Shown: piece by piece, positions 52,459 through 64,000 of the stretch
How the letters are laid out: each line of letters starts with the position of its first letter
Position numbering within the stretch: the stretch's first letter is position 1
Assembly (NCBI RefSeq): GCF_963675165.1
Contig: NC_087383.1
Span: 4,804,979-4,868,978 of the forward strand
DNA from: Halichondria panicea
Taxonomy: Eukaryota; Porifera; Demospongiae; Suberitida; Halichondriidae
DNA: 64,000 nucleotides
Direction: 5' to 3'
Translations under genes and position numbers: made by a program
Notes under the pieces: model-generated
Databases searched by the model: none
Told to the model about the DNA's origin: nothing
The model's input: the letters and a program-made list of their open reading frames with translations, nothing else

Positions 52459-53936
52459 TTCTGAATCAATTTCGCGTACCCCGAGAATAAAGTGAAACTG
52501 TTATTACGCACTCATTTTATAGTCACTGCATGTTGACATTGACTGCAGACTTTAAACTAGCTTGTCGTATAGGTTGATGGTTCCTGTAAGAGATTCATGG
52601 ACTTTCTGTTTCCTCAACCTTTAATAGTGTACATTTATATAGGTAATGGTGTTTCTTTGTTTCTGTAAATGGTTATAGGAGCAAACAAACATTGCCTCTT
52701 AGTAGCATTCTATATACCATGCACAGACCAAACAAAGTTTTCCTCTAACCCAATAACTTGCTTGCATATTAGACAGTACAATGTTACAACTCACTCAGCG
52801 TCTGGCAATACCATTGTGCACTATAGCTTTAGTTTATACGGAGGAATTATCAAAGACATGGTGATTTGCCTCTGGCATATTTATACTCTACCTTATAACC
52901 ACATCCTTCCTATTCTCATGATCATGCTCTATTATAGATGTTAGGTGTTCAACACAGTAAACAACACAGTAAACGCTATATATACGGAAAAAAAACAAAC
53001 TCTTGGTGCGTGTCTTAACAATGCATGCACCACAGCTGTTTTGACTCGTCACAGCTTTCAAGTCTGATTTTTCTCTGCATGTATAATTGTCCTTGTTAGT
53101 CGCTGCTATAGGTTTCCATGATCATAAATACTACTGTGCTATATTATATACTAGGTACATGTAGAATGTAGAAAAAAGGCTCCCAATTATAGGATTGGCC
53201 AGCGGGAGCAGCAAAAAGCGTAAACCCGATAGTCAATCAACCTCGTTCATTTACATTTAGTGTCTACACACATTTGCTCTTCCTTTTAACCTTCGTTTAA
53301 ACAGTGGCACATGCATGTGAGTACCTAACAATTACAAGTAGAAGTGTGCTTGGGAATATAATTTATAGGCCTAATTATCCTGTGCGTGCGTAGCATCAGC
53401 TAGGGGTAGAGTGATTGGTTTGTGTGTGTGTGTGTGGACAGCGAACTAGACACTTTCATGGACTCCTCTAACTGCTAATGAGAATGAGACAGTAGTTGAA
53501 AAATAATAGGCTAGTTAGGCCAATGTTAATCAATGTCTTGTTTCTGGTTACCTCCCTCCTCAAATGTCACTGCCTCATCAAAAAACTCATTATTATGACA
53601 TCACTCCATTATTTTCATTAGCCACACCTACTTGTGGGTGTGTCACATGATAAATAGCAGCATAGATTAGGTAAGATTTTCCTTTTTCATATTTGTGGTT
53701 TTATTGTATATATCCAGTGTGGTTATTTTAATTAACAGGAAATGGGGTTTTACAGGAAGTGATGTCACAATAATGAATAATGATAACCTCCCTCCCTCAC
53801 TAGTGGTAAGGTGATTTCCAAACCAGAACATTGACTAACACTGGCCTTATAGTAGGCGATCTTCGAACACGACAAAAAAAAAAGTTTTCTAATCGTTGAT
53901 TTTATAGGATCATTCCCTGATGTTATAATAATTATG

Positions 53937-54335
53937 CCTCGAGTCGTAGCCGCACGAGGGATATGACTGTGTGTGTGTGTGTCTGTGTGTGTATTCCAGC
54001 AGTAACTGCTCAAAGGTTGCAATGCGACGAAAACTAACAGCTTCTATAGGCTTCTAGCCACGTTCTCTTGGATTTTGATTCGTGGATTAGCAAACTAAAG
54101 CTTCTTTCTCGAGTTATGGCTAGTTTGACTCACATTGAAGGCTGTTCAAGTCTCTTCAGAATCTTTCATAGCATCATCTGTCCGCACAAACTTTCTATTC
54201 AACATATGAGTTAGCCTTGCACTAAAGCGCTAGCTTTTTGTTAGCTACAATACTCAGAAAATATCTGTTAAAACAGCTACATGTAGCTAGCTAGCAGTAG
54301 CCATTAATTTTGTGAAATTGATCTCTTTGGACACA
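53937..54335. mobile_element. diverged GT-tract element copy
   Basis: ATGCCTCGAGTCGTAGCC start, short GT tract, then AGCTTCTATAGGCTTCTAG and CTCGAGTTATGGCTAG phrases shared with 22721-22860 and 48901-49030. The 3' end is diverged. Confidence 0.6.
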
Positions 54336-55344
54336 CCCTTTAATTATTCCTGTGGATGTAATGCGCATGCGCGCTCATTCCCCATGTGTGAGAAATAATA
54401 TCCAAGATCCAGCCAGATCCTCCTGGCAGAATCATCTTTGTCTTGAGCGCCTAGTAAGCCACAAAACACTACCATATAAAAATAATTATAGATAACAATA
54501 TGCATGTACACAGCCACAGGTCTTTTCTTCTTAGATATTTATATACACTGAACTCTTGGAAGAATCAATTTTCTTCTTTCTTGAGGTCCTGGTAAGCCAA
54601 TAAATAACAACAATAGATGCATGTAAATAAGTCTTTTCTTCTCAGTGACTTTATATAGATAAACTAACTTCAATATAAAATTTATTATAGAAACTACTCT
54701 AATACTTTTGAGCGAAAGCAAAAACATGGTGAGAGCTAGAGGCATTAGCACAGCGCCAGCTTGAACACTAGTTATTTAAGGTAATTACGGTAAAAGTTTT
54801 GTATCTGTCATGCCGCTGTGCGCGTGTAACTCTTTCCTTGGCAATCTGTTGTAGAAATTACAACAACGGTAACGAATCGTTATGATGAATTAGTATGTGA
54901 GCTCCTCCCTGACAAACAAACTGTAGTCTAGGTAATGGCCTTATCAGTCAAGTAGGCTAAAAATCTGTGTCCTTTGATGTAAGCTTTGATGTCTCTTTGT
55001 GCATATGTAGTTAAAAAAAAAAAAAAAAAAGAAACCTTTGACTAGCTAGGAAGAGTAGCAGTAGTAGTAGGAAGAGTAGCAGTAGTAGTAGCAGTGCAAG
55101 CAGGACTAGACTAGATTAAAAAGTTGGTGGAACGAATAACTGACCATTTGGACGTCACCTGGCTGCCAGACTTTCATCTCGACTCTTCCCCCTGAGTAGC
55201 TGGCCTTTCTCTAAGCCACAAAACTGAGCAAGAAGCTAGAGACATGTACCTAGCCTTGAGAATTGGGAGGCGTGGCTCAACTAGTTAGCCCAGCCCAGAG
55301 GAATTGTTACCGTGGGTACTGAACAACCGTAGAAGTACAGCTAC

Positions 55345-55560
55345 CCCTGGCTTTACTGAATTAACTAGCTGTGTCTGCTGTCTAGTTGGACCAGATTTAG
55401 CTAGATAATGGGGTAGAGAATAGTTGAGCGGTGCTGTGTGTTGTACTGGCTGGCAAGAATCTAGTAAGCACCCTATGCACTGATAACTCGTCAGAATGGA
55501 GGGTATGTTCTAGGGATCTGGACAGCTGTACATCCAAAGGAGCCAGGGAGTGCCAATCAT
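55345..55560. repeat. dispersed repeat, copy 2 of 2
   Basis: Counterpart of 19656-19860 (TTGTACTGGCTGGCAAGAAT, CTATGCACTGATAACTCG). Confidence 0.7.
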
Positions 55561-56229
55561 CTTCTCCCAATCTCTGACACGCTAAACAAAACGAGCTAGA
55601 ACTGGGAGTCCCAGCTAGAATTGCTAGCCGGATCTAGACTAATAGAATGACATGGAGGCGTGGTGAGGCCGGATCCACACTAATTGATCCACCTAAAGAC
55701 GCTCCTGTTCCAGATTTTCACGAATGGCAAGGAAAGGGGTAATGAAGCTCAACGCACGGCGTGAATGCTCTGTGAGCATCTTGGACCATAATTATCAAAC
55801 TTCATAATGGCCACATGCATGACTGTTGTTGATAGCCACTATTATAGCCATAACATGCATGGCTATAATTATATAGTATTTGTTATTTTTACATGTCACT
55901 GCTCAGCCTAGCTATATCCTCCTTCACACACCCTGCATGCTTTTCTGTTGTCACAATAGTTAAAATACGGGACATATTGGAGGAACAAAGAAAGAAGAGA
56001 CAATTAAGTTTTCTTTGTCGCTACCTTCTTTCTTTCTTTGTTCCTCCAGTTCCTCTTTTGATTGTGACAAACAGAAAAAGGAGGCTAGCTCAACCCAAAA
56101 TATGACTGTATCAATTATATGCTGACATCACCACAATCCATGGTTAAATGTTAAATGTTAACTTATAAAGGATTATGAACACAGGGTATTAAATGCGTAA
56201 ACAGTAATACATTGAAACACCATTGCTAA

Positions 56230-59200
56230 TCATTCTCCTGTTCCTGATGATGAACTAAGCAGTCTCTTGTGTTTAGGAGTTCCTTTACGTCGATTTTTAC
56301 GTGACTCAAATGAATTCATCTTCTCCATAGAAACAGGTGATGTGGGTGTTGCAACAGCCTCGATAACTGTGTTCACTTTGGGAGATTGCTCGTGCACAAC
56401 TGGTCGTATGTGCTCGTCCAGTTTCCTCTTAATCAAGGTCTCACTAAGCTTGTTCAGAGTTTGATCCAATGCTGAACCAGGTTTGAACGATTTACTGGGT
56501 GGTAGGGCACTGGAGGTTTCCTTACGTTTTCTCGAGCCCTTGATGATCTCATCAATTGGCAATAGTTCAGGTGTGTGGTACCGTTGACCTAGGATACTTG
56601 GAATGACGGGATGTTGTGACTCACTCGAGTTGCCGTTAGCAGCAGCAGCAGTCTTGATGACCATATGTTTCTCAAGAACAGACACTTTGGTACTGTTTTT
56701 GATAACATTAGTAGTGATCACGCGATTAGGGTCCTTTTGTTCACTCATCAATGGGGGTGGCTTGTTGCCAAGAGAAAGGAGTGATTTTTTCTCCAGCTCG
56801 ATAACTTCTTTCTTGGACTTCTCACATTCTTCATTGTGCTGGTCCTCTTCTTTCCTGACACTTTCAAGAAGAGTCTTCAATTGAGTAGAGAGTTTTGAGC
56901 GCTGCAGGATTTTTAGATTCTGAAAGTCACATGATTCGCAAAGAAGAAGCTGTTTAGAGTTTCCCTTTCGTATTTGCCATGCAGAGGCAAAGTCACATTT
57001 GCACTGATTGCACACTGGCTTCACTTTCGGGGGTGCTTTTGGGGCGTGTGATCTTGCGCTAGATTGGAAGTGCTCGACCACACCTTCGAGACCAAAGTTT
57101 GGTATGAAGGATGGATCTTGAACAGGTATTATCGGCCAAACCTGTCGAAATGTCTTGGGGTACGGCGCAACAAGGATCTGTCTTTCAAGCTGCTTACTGA
57201 AGGCTCTACGATTGTGTGTTTGTCTCAGCATGAAGTCTCTGTAGCGCTTTGAGGTTTCCACTGCAAGTTTAACGTACTGCTTATCACTATCATTCATCTC
57301 GGCTTTACTAAGAGCAAGAATTGCAAGGTTTTTACTACCTGTGGTTGAGGAAATTGTTGAGACTTGTATGGACCCACTCTTGGCGGCGGAGAGAAGAGGG
57401 GGAGGTTGGAATCGACTAGGGGTGAATATAGTTACCATCTCGTGAGGGGGTTTTGAAGTTGATTTCGTATATTTGGAACCGGTGGCGATTGTGGTGAGAC
57501 TCGGCACAGGGGGATTATAGGATTTTGTTTTGACCAGAGATGACGCAAGTCGAGAAAGATTTCTGTCAGATGGCAAGGCTTGATCTACTGCTACATTGTC
57601 TACAAGTTGTTGTAACCGCGACGATATACCAGTCCCCATTCCACTGCTGGTAACAGTTGTGACTGTGTTTAAGCTCGGTCTGAGGTTGCCAGGGACAACC
57701 ACAATCTTTGATTGGCTGGAACGTTGACTATGTTCAAATGTGGACATTCTTGATTTAGCACTTGACTTATTTAATGCACTACCCTGTATTGGTACAGTGG
57801 CGATGGAGTGGGTATTAGTGAATGCAGTGACTCGACCGTTTGGTGTTGTAGGTGTGTCTTGTTTCTGTATTTTCTTTAGTGCTTTCAGAACGTTTAGTTT
57901 TTTTTCTTCTTCAAGCAGTTTTTCACGAATAAAATTAGTGTCCACTTTCTTTGGTTGGGCTTTTGTAATGGTTGGTTGTTTAATGGTCGGTTGCTTAATG
58001 GAAGCGGTATTTACAGCTAGTTTGCGTTTGGAGTTAGGTCCATCAGTATCTTCTTCGTCAGAGAGAACAATAATATCACTCGACCTGGAATTGAGTGACA
58101 ATTAATCATAATAACCAAACAGTACTAGTACAACTACAGTACATAGCCGTCAAATAATAATTTCCTGTCGTTGTTGTTTATTATAATTATATAACACACT
58201 GTAATTACGCTTCGTTGTGCACAAAAAAATCCCTGAGTCCGCATTATCTGGAGGTTCAAACAAACTTCTTGCAGCTACAATAGCTAGAGCTCTAGTGTAG
58301 AGTCAACTACTTGAGGATTTGTTACACACGAGTTCGAAGAGACTACAATGGGTAAGCAAAACTATCCAAAGAAGAAACAGTTAGTTTGCAAATCCACGAA
58401 AAAAACAACCGGTAAGAGCCCCCTGCATTGCTGTGGAGCAGTTACAGCAATAACAAACACACACACACAACACAACAAACTAGCGTGTGCCTCTGCCGCA
58501 TGCACGCACACACATAACACTTGAGTCGGCCGGTGCATACATTTATGTGGACTGTGGAGTGTAGCATGCATGCACATGATAATGAGAAGAGGTGGATCTG
58601 TAAAGAGGTCAAAGTTCATAATGGCCACTACAGTGTGCTATTTTTTCCCTCTTGCAACTACCAAATAGCTACATGTAGTTAGCGGCGCTAACTAACTACA
58701 AACATACAGTCATGTATTTTGCTACGCACGATTCTAAAGAGGTTGCAACTCCCTTCAAAGTAGACATAATAAATTATTATAACTCGAGAACAGTTGGCAA
58801 ATCCATCAGAAATAACGTAGCTTGAACCCTATACAGAAGCTCTTAATTGCACTCGTATTGCAACCGTTGAGCAGTTACAGCTGGAATAAACACCCATACG
58901 ACGCTTCACTGTATCTTTCTGCAGCTAATGCCCCAAGGCATAAAAATATGCACATAAGACCAGACAAAGTAAATTACTTGGTTCTCAGACTTGCCCGCTT
59001 CATTTTTTTGATACCGCTGCTCCATTTATGCGATGGGTTACAAAGATCGTCGTAAGTATTGGTCTAAATGGGCTTTGACATTTTTAGGCCTGATGACCGC
59101 ACCTTTTTAATAGTCTATAAAAAAAAAAGGGCAATCGAAGCCGCTTCCTCGCATTAAAAAAAAGGCATGAGAACCAAGTAATTGGCCTAAACAACGAGCA

Positions 59201-59537
59201 AAATTAATGGGGCAGTGCTTACTTTGTGTTGGTAGCGTTGTACCCCACCATGGGCAGAGCAGAGATAGAGTCATAGCTGCTCTTCCCCGCATCCTCAGAA
59301 GTGGACTTCTGGAGAGAAAGATTATTCTGTCACATGACATTGATTATTCATAAAGCCAACGTGTCCAGGGTACTCTATACGCTTAACACAAGGAAGACAC
59401 TTTCAACATGTAGTCTTTAACATTCACAGTAGAGAGTAATCCATAACTGATGTTACCTGACCCATCCTGGCAGTCATGTTCAATTGAGAGACCTGTTTCC
59501 ATCCGGCCACCACGTCCTTATCCACACCACTAGACAT
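56230..59537 (-). CDS. GATAD2: p66 / GATAD2 homologue, NuRD complex subunit
   Basis: Three phase-consistent exons: 59537-59457, 59308-59223, 58084-56230 (673 aa). The large ORF opens at a TTG at 58101, but an AG acceptor at 58085-58086 and the phase show it is the third exon; the ATG is at 59537 (MSSGVDKDVVAGWKQ). Landmarks of the family: DIIVLSDEED near residue 60; the CR1 coiled coil near 105-130 (FIREKLLEEEKKLNVLKAL), which in p66 pairs with MBD2/3; FIPNFGLEGVVEHFQ; and a GATA-type zinc finger near 415-440 (CNQC ... CESC) followed by a basic/acidic helix. Family role: bridges MBD2/3 to CHD4 in the NuRD deacetylase-remodelling complex in the nucleus. The CxxC spacing is 20, slightly wider than in the vertebrate proteins as I remember them. 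Confidence 0.88.
58360..58900. repeat. reversed GT-element fragments in p66 intron 2
   Basis: Two pieces in inverse orientation: 58370-58500 (TTTGCAAATCCACGAAAAAA, CA repeats) and about 58720-58890 (AACTCGAGAACAGTTGGCAA). Similar to the GT-tract element at 53937-54335. Confidence 0.5.
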
Positions 59538-61990
59538 TCCTCTTTGTTAGCATAAGGTATCACTCTTCAAGTCAAAACAGCAGTTAGCTACGGGGACAGA
59601 ATATATTTTTAGTCAGTCATCTCAATAAAATAATGTTATACATATATTTGTCATTCTGTGTAGCTGGAGACTCGGCATGAATGATGCTGACTAGGCACAA
59701 ATTTCATAAAGTGTTTCCTTGCAGTTTGCATTTTTTGGGACATTTGTAATCACTACATAAACAACGCACAAAAATGTATACACCCACTCAAACAGAGTAC
59801 CAGTATGGCTTCAACAGAACCATCCACAATCTATATTCCAGTTCCAATTCAGTTTACAGATATTCATTGATAGACATGGATACGTGATCTTGGCAAAGCC
59901 ACGAAACAGGTTAGGCCATTACAACCAGCTTGAAACAAGGATGCCATAGTGATGCCAAGACAACCACCACACTTGGACACTCCACACTTGGAAGAATGGC
60001 ACACAAATACTAGCCAGGATTATTAGTCTTCTATCAACACAATTATAATTATGTTGTGACTGACCAAACAATAATTATAACCCCCAGAAATGAATACCTA
60101 CGTGTATCACTATTTTGAGATATAATTATAGCACAACTATTTCAACTACTATTTCATAATTATACTTATAATTACTCACTTGTCTCTAAAACTGTCTCAC
60201 GTACGCTACACACATGTGCATGCACGTATTGGTCAGAGAAAGAGAATTGTAGGGGCACATATCATCAAATGACTGATCTCCTGCCTTTCCCTTTAATACA
60301 CCACAAACACCCACAGGCAGTCATTAGGCCTCAGGCCAGTCACCATACAAGTTGACAGAACTATTTGAGAAGGCGCAAAAGGTGAATTTTTAATGCACAT
60401 TACATAATGCTCAGAACCTACCCTTCTAACGTACACAAAGGGTAGACATCAACACACATGAAATACTTCTCAAATGTTACACACATCCTTTAATACATAG
60501 CCTGTGTACGTAGCGAAGCACGGCAACATTACATTTGTTTCAGTTTCAATGTTACAATGGTCAGGGAAAATTACCCTAGGAAAGAAAATCAATCATGAGA
60601 TCATGTCAGCTCTTACATCAGTAATTGGTAATTTTACCAGGGGCTAGGGCTCACCAACTTACCATAATCAATACTTCGTAGGCTTGCTGTACTTAATACA
60701 TACTTAGCCTATGAACGATGATCGATGTACAATATCTCCTTTCACTAAGCAGACGTAAGTATAGGTCGGTTTTACTTTAATATAAATCATGTAGAAATGT
60801 AATGGTCTAACATCACAGTACAGATAACAGTACAAACCCAATGCCTGTGAATCTCTACCAAGAAGCACAAGCCACCCCCTCCCCCCCATGCCCATTGAAT
60901 GTTGTATAAATAAAAGTTCAGCGGTTGGTATATTAAACCTACTAGTCTGCTGGCTATACAACAAACTCTATAAACCAACCTCGAACAAGATGTTTTACTG
61001 ATTCTCTTGTGTGTACGTGTACGTGTACGTGTATCTTGAAATTGCAGTCTCAGTAGCTCACTATTAAAGTCTAAGCCTTTGTAGTCACATTCATAGATTC
61101 TTGCATTCCTTTCAACAATGTGATCCTTCATTGCACGCACATACAGTATTGTATAGCAGTGCACTGCAAAACTGGGAAAACAGGTTTTACAGGTTTTACA
61201 GGTGCTCTCACTATGCTGCACATGTCTGTGTGTATTGGGTCATGTGAGCTACATAATTATATCTTTCCAAATAAGGAAACAGGAAGTAGATAGCCTGAAT
61301 AATTGCAAAACCGGTTAGGTACCGATCCATGAAAACGAGAATTTCATGCCACCCAGAAATGAATCCTCTCCTCTCTCTCTCTCTTTAATATGAAACTGAA
61401 TGTGCTCTATTTCTCTTAATTTAACGAACATATGCACACACACACACACAGAGTTGGTCACTATGGACTAATTGTATTCATAGCTCACAACGCATCTCTA
61501 AAGGTTCTAAGCGGAGCAGCAGCGTATAATTATGGTAAGTACATCATTAGTTTTGGCCAACGAAGGAGCTATACCGAGGGTAAAATCAGTTTGTGTCACA
61601 TGGTGTACTCCACCGACTCTGATTGTACACTTCTTCGTAGAAATTGTACTTCCTGCATGGTGTGGCTTTTCACATTCCAATTTACTATAACAGCATTTCT
61701 CATTATCAAAATTTACAATCATGTATAGGTCTATCAAATAATTATGCCCCTGAACAACTTCTACATGTGTTTACATGATTTATTGACATGAACAAAGTTA
61801 TAAAAACATGGCCGAGTACTGTACATGTAACTGCAAAAATGATAAGAAACATGATAAATTATAGCACCATGCATGCAGGCATAGACACATTAATTTTGTA
61901 TTAATAAAAGAGAATCTTGAAAATGATACATGTAAGATAGAGGACAATGTCAGCAACGATATTAAATGAGTGTTTATGATGATTACAAAA
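59538..61990. other. intergenic or untranslated, no gene recognised
   Basis: No exon could be supported. Possible 3' UTR or downstream exons of the Q/H-rich gene fall here: an acceptor-like CTTTCCTAG (minus strand, about 60579) opens a short frame, but without family support. CT run near 61366-61384, CA run near 61436-61450. Confidence 0.4.
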
Positions 61991-63874
61991 TCACCTACCA
62001 GATTGGTGTGGATTGAATGGGAACCGCTGTGAATTCGGAGTCATATACATTCCGCCTTGTGCTGTACCACCAATGTTAGTTCCATTCATTAGCTGCAACT
62101 GCTGAGCATTCTGAGGTCTGTAGGTATGCAGTGCCGGCATTCGAAGTGCTTCGGTGTTTCCAAGTGATGATTGATTTGCTTCTTGTCCTATTCGCTGTAG
62201 CACGTTCATATGTGAGAGTTGCCTATTTACAGGCGGATGTTGGCTGAGCATCTGTTGATGGTAAAGGGCACCCTGCAAACTCTGCTGTGAGAGAGCTGGT
62301 GTGTGTGGAGTGTTACCAATAGGATTATGTTGCCGCAAATTGAGCAAGTGTTGCTGTGAAGCTTGAGCCTGAAGCATCTGTTGTTGTTGTTGAAGCACTC
62401 GTTGCTGAAAAACAGCTTGCTGTTGTGAGGATGAGAGTGACTGCTGGATTGTGGGATGCTGATAAAAACTGTTTATCTGTGACAGAGCTGGTACAGTCCC
62501 CATTTGTTGCTGTTGAATCAACGAAGACCCTGTAGGGAGTGAGACGTTGCTATATTCCTGAGAGGCTTGTCGCACATGGCGCGCCAAGGAACGTGATCCA
62601 TCCTGGACAAGGTGTGTTGTATGGTTACCACCCACATTAGACTGGTGGTGAGGAGACAACATAAGTTGATGTTGAGAGTCCTGTGTATTCTCAGGAGAAT
62701 GATGCAGCGCAAGTCTAGGGCTCTTGTGCGGGGAGAGAGAACTGACATTCAATTGAGGTGACGGCTGTTTAGTTGGATAAATTGGTGGTCCAGTGTGAGG
62801 TGATGGTTGTTTAGTTGGATAGGGTGGTGGTCCAGCGTGAGGTGATGGTTGTTTAGTTGGATAGTTTGGCGGTCCAGCGTGGCTAAGCTGTTGTGGGTGG
62901 GACAGGTGATTCGACATATTGTGAGCAGGATGTGGGACGTGGTGGGACATCGAGTGGGGGGAGGGGGAATGAGTGTGGTGGAACCCAGGTGCTGTTAAAT
63001 TAGAATGAGGTGATGAAGTGTTTCTTTGATGTGGAGTCAGCTGTGCTGTTAAGTTCCGTGGAGATATGTGCTGTTGTGAAATTTGTTGTAAGTCGTTAGA
63101 CGGACCATACCCTGGGGTGAACTGCTGCTGACTGGATCCATATTGCAGTGACTGAGACGGACTATTCCAGTGTTGTCCTGATGTGTGCTCATGAGGCATT
63201 CTTGCTGGTGTGTTCGTGTTATCACCTGTTAATGAAGAAGCGTGCATGCTAGTTTCTTTTTGCGGCGGATTTTGCTTAGGTCTAATCTGTTCCCTTAAAT
63301 GTTCATTACCCGTTCTAGATGGTGTTATGTCGAGCTTTTCAGGATTAGTTCTCATCAAAGAATCTTCTAGAGGGAAATTTCTGTTAGATATGGAAATGTC
63401 AGTGGGAGTAACAACTTTTGCTAAGCGAATCTCAGGCGTTTTAGTTAGAGCTAATGGGCTAGACTTAATACTGGTTGCACTGGACTGGTTGTCATTGCGT
63501 TTTAAAGCGACTCGAGGTGAGTTGACCACATTGTGCAGTTTCAGCTCCATATTCCTAATGCTCTGCGGTGTAAGCTGTTCGGGTTGTGAATACCTCTCAG
63601 CCCTACTTTTTTGTGAACTTCTTTGTGAACTCTCAATCTCCATCTTCTCAACAGTAGCATCTTCTTTCGTTTGCATACTATGGTTGACCCTGCCCGGGAA
63701 ATGCTTAGTATCGATTTCAGCACAGTTAACAATCGGTTGGTGTCTGGTAACGGTTTGACTGTTGGTTCTACTTATTGTTGGTGTCGGATGAGGAGTGTGC
63801 ACATGTCTATGAAAGGCGGGGGCAGGATAAGACAGTTTGGGCATCTTGCTCACAGGCCAGTCTCCAACAGTCCA
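61991..63874 (-). CDS. Gln/His/Pro-rich low-complexity protein, 5' end outside the window
   Basis: One large minus-strand exon. It opens after a polypyrimidine AG acceptor (63875-63876) and is in frame from the first codon (WTVGDWPVSK); an internal ATG at 63844 (MPKLSYPAPAF) is the first Met, so this may be an internal exon of a longer gene. 628 codons, mostly Q, H, P, S and N. Three near-identical 14-residue repeats (PPxYPTKQPSPHAG-like) lie midway, then poly-Q/QA segments (QQRVLQQQQQMLQAQASQQ). No folded domain is seen. Composition resembles disordered transcriptional coactivators; a specific identity would be a guess. The frame reaches TGA directly after AGG; a GGTAG/GTGATT donor just before the stop could instead splice onward. 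Confidence 0.65.
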   Translation of the reverse strand, partial: WTVGDWPVSKMPKLSYPAPAFHRHVHTPHPTPTISRTNSQTVTRHQPIVNCAEIDTKHFPGRVNHSMQTKEDATVEKMEIESSQRSSQKSRAERYSQPEQLTPQSIRNMELKLHNVVNSPRVALKRNDNQSSATSIKSSPLALTKTPEIRLAKVVTPTDISISNRNFPLEDSLMRTNPEKLDITPSRTGNEHLREQIRPKQNPPQKETSMHASSLTGDNTNTPARMPHEHTSGQHWNSPSQSLQYGSSQQQFTPGYGPSNDLQQISQQHISPRNLTAQLTPHQRNTSSPHSNLTAPGFHHTHSPSPHSMSHHVPHPAHNMSNHLSHPQQLSHAGPPNYPTKQPSPHAGPPPYPTKQPSPHTGPPIYPTKQPSPQLNVSSLSPHKSPRLALHHSPENTQDSQHQLMLSPHHQSNVGGNHTTHLVQDGSRSLARHVRQASQEYSNVSLPTGSSLIQQQQMGTVPALSQINSFYQHPTIQQSLSSSQQQAVFQQRVLQQQQQMLQAQASQQHLLNLRQHNPIGNTPHTPALSQQSLQGALYHQQMLSQHPPVNRQLSHMNVLQRIGQEANQSSLGNTEALRMPALHTYRPQNAQQLQLMNGTNIGGTAQGGMYMTPNSQRFPFNPHQSGR

Positions 63875-64000
63875 CTAAGGAAGGAGGTAGTATGGTATAG
63901 CAAAGGTGAGTACTAAGTAGTGCATGTAGAGTACAGTGTTGCAAGGTACAGGTGATGTACGATGTGTATGCACATTGTACAAATTGTAGTTAATGTTTGC
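63875..64000. other. window end, probably intronic
   Basis: Follows (on the minus strand, precedes) the acceptor of the Q/H-rich exon. No further exon is seen before the edge. Confidence 0.4.

Larger units (their letters stand above)
52459..56229. other. intergenic, repeats only
   Basis: No credible gene in 3.8 kb. Contains an inverted-repeat region about 53516-53846 (AGGCCAATGTTAATCAATGT and a diverged inverse), the GT element at 53937, a poly-A run near 55013-55031, a 21-bp tandem pair with GAAGAGTAGCAGTAGTAGTA (about 55050-55091), the dispersed repeat at 55345 and a hairpin GGAGGAACAAAGAAAGAAG with its inverse at 55977-56051. Confidence 0.5.

Noticed and set aside
58081-58101. Start of the p66 protein at the TTG at 58101
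   Set aside because: An AG acceptor at 58085-58086 and matching phase with two upstream exons show that the true ATG is at 59537.
60787-61221. 144-aa minus-strand ORF
   Set aside because: Composition and a poly-G run look like chance; no splice context and no recognisable motif.
63210-63758. 182-aa plus-strand ORF
   Set aside because: Antisense shadow of the Q/H-rich exon.
63671-63916. Plus-strand ORF ending next to a GTGAGT donor-like site
   Set aside because: A plus-strand exon is possible, but it lies over the minus-strand Q/H-rich frame, has odd composition and no family resemblance.

Overview
This is an animal genomic window: spliced genes with many short introns (shortest seen about 67 bp), GT-AG boundaries, AT-rich intergenic DNA and many small inverted-repeat transposons. 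The gene set (CARD/SAM/Death adaptors, a laminin-like chain without EGF-like repeats, a voltage-gated proton channel, a DEG/ENaC channel, a p66/GATAD2 homologue) fits an early-branching metazoan. A demosponge is my best guess, but that is inference. Exons below were joined by hand from splice signals and reading phase. No transcript data or database search was available.

Layout. 1-3033 (-): 5' part of an unrecognised secreted protein and a small unrecognised spliced ORF. 3588-5970: cluster of palindromic elements. 6422-11826 (+): nine-exon Hv1-type proton channel. 12200-25338: a direct segmental duplication carrying two near-identical CARD-Death genes (-), separated by a decayed non-LTR retroelement and a large fold-back repeat; the second copy holds a perfect (GT)297 tract. 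25577-27424 (-): a CARD-SAM-Death gene whose SAM exon carries a frame-breaking 14-bp duplication. It is head-to-head, 127 bp away, with a PWWP gene (27552-30233, +). 33186-36715 (+): a DNA-binding protein with three CENP-B/Tc5-type helix-turn-helix units and two psq/Brinker-like units. 37133-50220 (+): a 34-exon laminin-alpha-like chain. 51022-52458 (-): intronless DEG/ENaC channel. 56230-59537 (-): p66/GATAD2, a NuRD subunit. 61991-63874 (-): large exon of a Q/H/P-rich protein, cut by the window edge.

How the genes relate. The three CARD-containing genes lie within 15 kb on the same strand and look like a local family of death-fold adaptors. The other genes are unrelated housekeeping, matrix, channel and chromatin genes with no operon-like logic.

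The most unusual signal is in the small transposons. Target-site duplications sort them into a 9-bp class with 5'-TAG termini, a 7-bp class with 5'-CA (or CCA) termini, and a TA class with 5'-CCGTAT termini. The 7-bp class includes perfect 30-bp palindromes that are almost nothing but two fused ends. The two CARD-Death paralogues give empty/filled-site comparisons for several of these insertions.
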